Positions 62,811 to 64,000 of a DNA stretch of 64,000 nt are shown piece by piece. Where the stretch lies: positions 3,950,501 to 4,014,500 of the forward strand of contig JACATO010002730.1 in assembly GCA_018389105.1 (NCBI GenBank), given 5' to 3'. Source of the stretch: Nautilus pompilius. Lineage: Eukaryota > Mollusca > Cephalopoda > Nautilida > Nautilidae. Positions within the stretch are counted from its first letter, which is position 1; each line of letters opens with the position of its first letter. The position numbers and the translations under genes were made by a program. The notes under the pieces are model-generated. The model had not been told where the DNA came from and searched no databases. It worked only from the letters and a program-made list of their open reading frames with translations.

Positions 62811-64000
62811 CAGGTGCATCTCAAAAAATTAGAATATCGTCGAAGAGTTCAATATAGTTTGTCAGTTATTTCAGGAAGTGAAAATTGTATATATATATTC
62901 TAGACTCATTACATGTAAACTAAAACGTTTCAAGCATTTTTTAATTTTAATTTTGATAATTACGGCCTACAGCTCAATCTAAAAATATTAGAATACTCCA
63001 TTTCGAGTTTGAGTAAATCACTATTTATGCAGTATAAATACCATGAATCTCTCAGTCTGGTTCAATACACACAACCGCAATCATGGGAAGACTGCTGACT
63101 TGACAGTTGTCCAGAAGACACTCATTGACACAATCCACAAGGAGGGTAAGCCACAGGTCATTGCTGAAAGGGCTGTCTGTTTGCAGAGTGCTGTATCAAA
63201 GCATATTCATGGAAAGTTGACTGGAAGAGAAAAGTGTGGTAGGAAACGGTGCACAAGCAAGAAGGACGGCCGTAGCCTTTAGAGGATTGTCAAGCAAAGC
63301 CGATTCAAGAACTTGAGGGAGCTTCACAAGGAGGAACTGAGGCTGGAGTCAGTGCATCAAGAGCCACCATGCACAGACGTGTCCAGGAAGTGGGCTACAA
63401 GTGTCGTATTCCTAGTGTCAAGCCACTCCTGAACCAGAGACAATGTCAGAAGCGTCTTCCCCGGGCTATGGAAGAAAAGAACTGGATCGTTGCTCAGTGG
63501 TCCAAAGTCCACTTTTCAGATGAGACTAAATTTTGCATTTCATTTGGAAATCAAGGTCCCACAGTCTGGAGGAAGAGTGGAGAGGCACAGAATCCAAGTT
63601 GCTTAAAGTCCAGTGTGAAGTTTTCACAGTCAGTGATGATTTGGGATGCCATGTCATCTGCTGGTGTTGCTCCACTGTGTTTTATCAAGTCCAAAGTCAA
63701 CACAGCCATCTACCAGGAGATTTTAGAGCACTTCATGCTTCCGTCTGCTGACAAGCTTTATGAAGATGCTGATTTCCTTTTCCAGCAGGAATCGGCACCT
63801 GCCCACAGTGCCAAAACTACTAGTAACTGGTTTGCTGACCATAATATTACTGTGCTTGATTGGCCAGCTAACTCGCCTGACCTGAACCCCCATGGAGAAT
63901 CTATGGGACAGAAACACCAGACCCAACAATACAGACGAGCTGAAGGCCGCCATCAAAGCAACCTGGGCTCCCATAACACCTCAGTAGTGCCACAGGCTGA
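62811..64000 (+). mobile_element. Tc1-like transposon, cut by the window edge
   Basis: The left terminus at 62811, preceded by TA, reads CAGGTGCATCTCAAAAAATT, which I recall as the end of a Tc1 family frequent in fish and lamprey genomes. The transposase starts near 63083 (GKTADLTVVQKTLIDTIHKE) with a helix-turn-helix (QSAVSKHIHGKLTG) and GRKRCTSKKD. The first catalytic block is FSDETKFCISFG (about 63515-63550). The second, FQQESAPAHSA near 63780-63815, has E where D is usual. SPDLNP follows, then an extra C in a C-run (about 63885) shifts frame; in the new frame MENLWDRNTRPNN carries the final catalytic E. TAG stops occur near 63280 and 63985. The right terminus is outside the window. Confidence 0.9.

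Overview
This window is animal nuclear DNA: AT-rich, sparse in coding sequence, with introns of 26 kb and 11 kb and many decayed transposons. The mix of tRNA-derived SINEs, mariner and Tc1 elements, hAT elements, long ATT microsatellites and an invertebrate-style Ig cell-surface gene suggests a lophotrochozoan, perhaps a cephalopod mollusc. That placement is inference only. I see no bacterial genes, rRNA, functional tRNA or CRISPR array.

One host gene is supported, on the + strand. Its 3' part has three exons joined by consensus splice sites, all in phase 1: an immunoglobulin-domain exon (6080-6370), a 30-nt micro-exon (32543-32572) and a terminal exon (coding 43544-43683, then a 3' UTR probably reaching about 46.65 kb). 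The terminal exon ends in a hydrophobic tail typical of a GPI-anchor signal. The product therefore looks like a GPI-anchored Ig-superfamily adhesion or recognition protein of the lachesin/IgLON kind. Its start and any further Ig domains lie upstream of the window. The micro-exon can be included or skipped without shifting frame, so it looks like an optional piece of the membrane-proximal stalk.

The rest is mostly mobile DNA. In order: an internally deleted mariner (0.12-0.86 kb); five Tc1-family fossils within the window (1.1, 7.5, 15, 26.3 and 36 kb); a small LTR element with 5-bp target duplications carrying a copia pol fragment in reverse orientation (19.2-20.2 kb); a pogo/Tigger fossil (21.9 kb); a nearly full-length mariner with TIRs (24.5-25.8 kb); a complete hAT element with TIRs and a perfect 8-bp target duplication (47.25-50.1 kb); a second, BED-finger hAT fossil (53.9-55.4 kb); and a Tc1 element running off the right edge (62.8 kb onward). 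A family of tRNA-derived SINEs is scattered through the introns and flank.

From about 55.8 kb to 62.8 kb the base composition changes: CpG, strongly depleted to the left, becomes common. No gene is recognisable there, but it could be the 5' flank of a neighbouring gene. I did not find a convincing new biological system. The items most worth a second look are the copia element with the inverted pol fragment, the conserved-phase micro-exon, the freshly delimited hAT element and the CpG-retaining domain.
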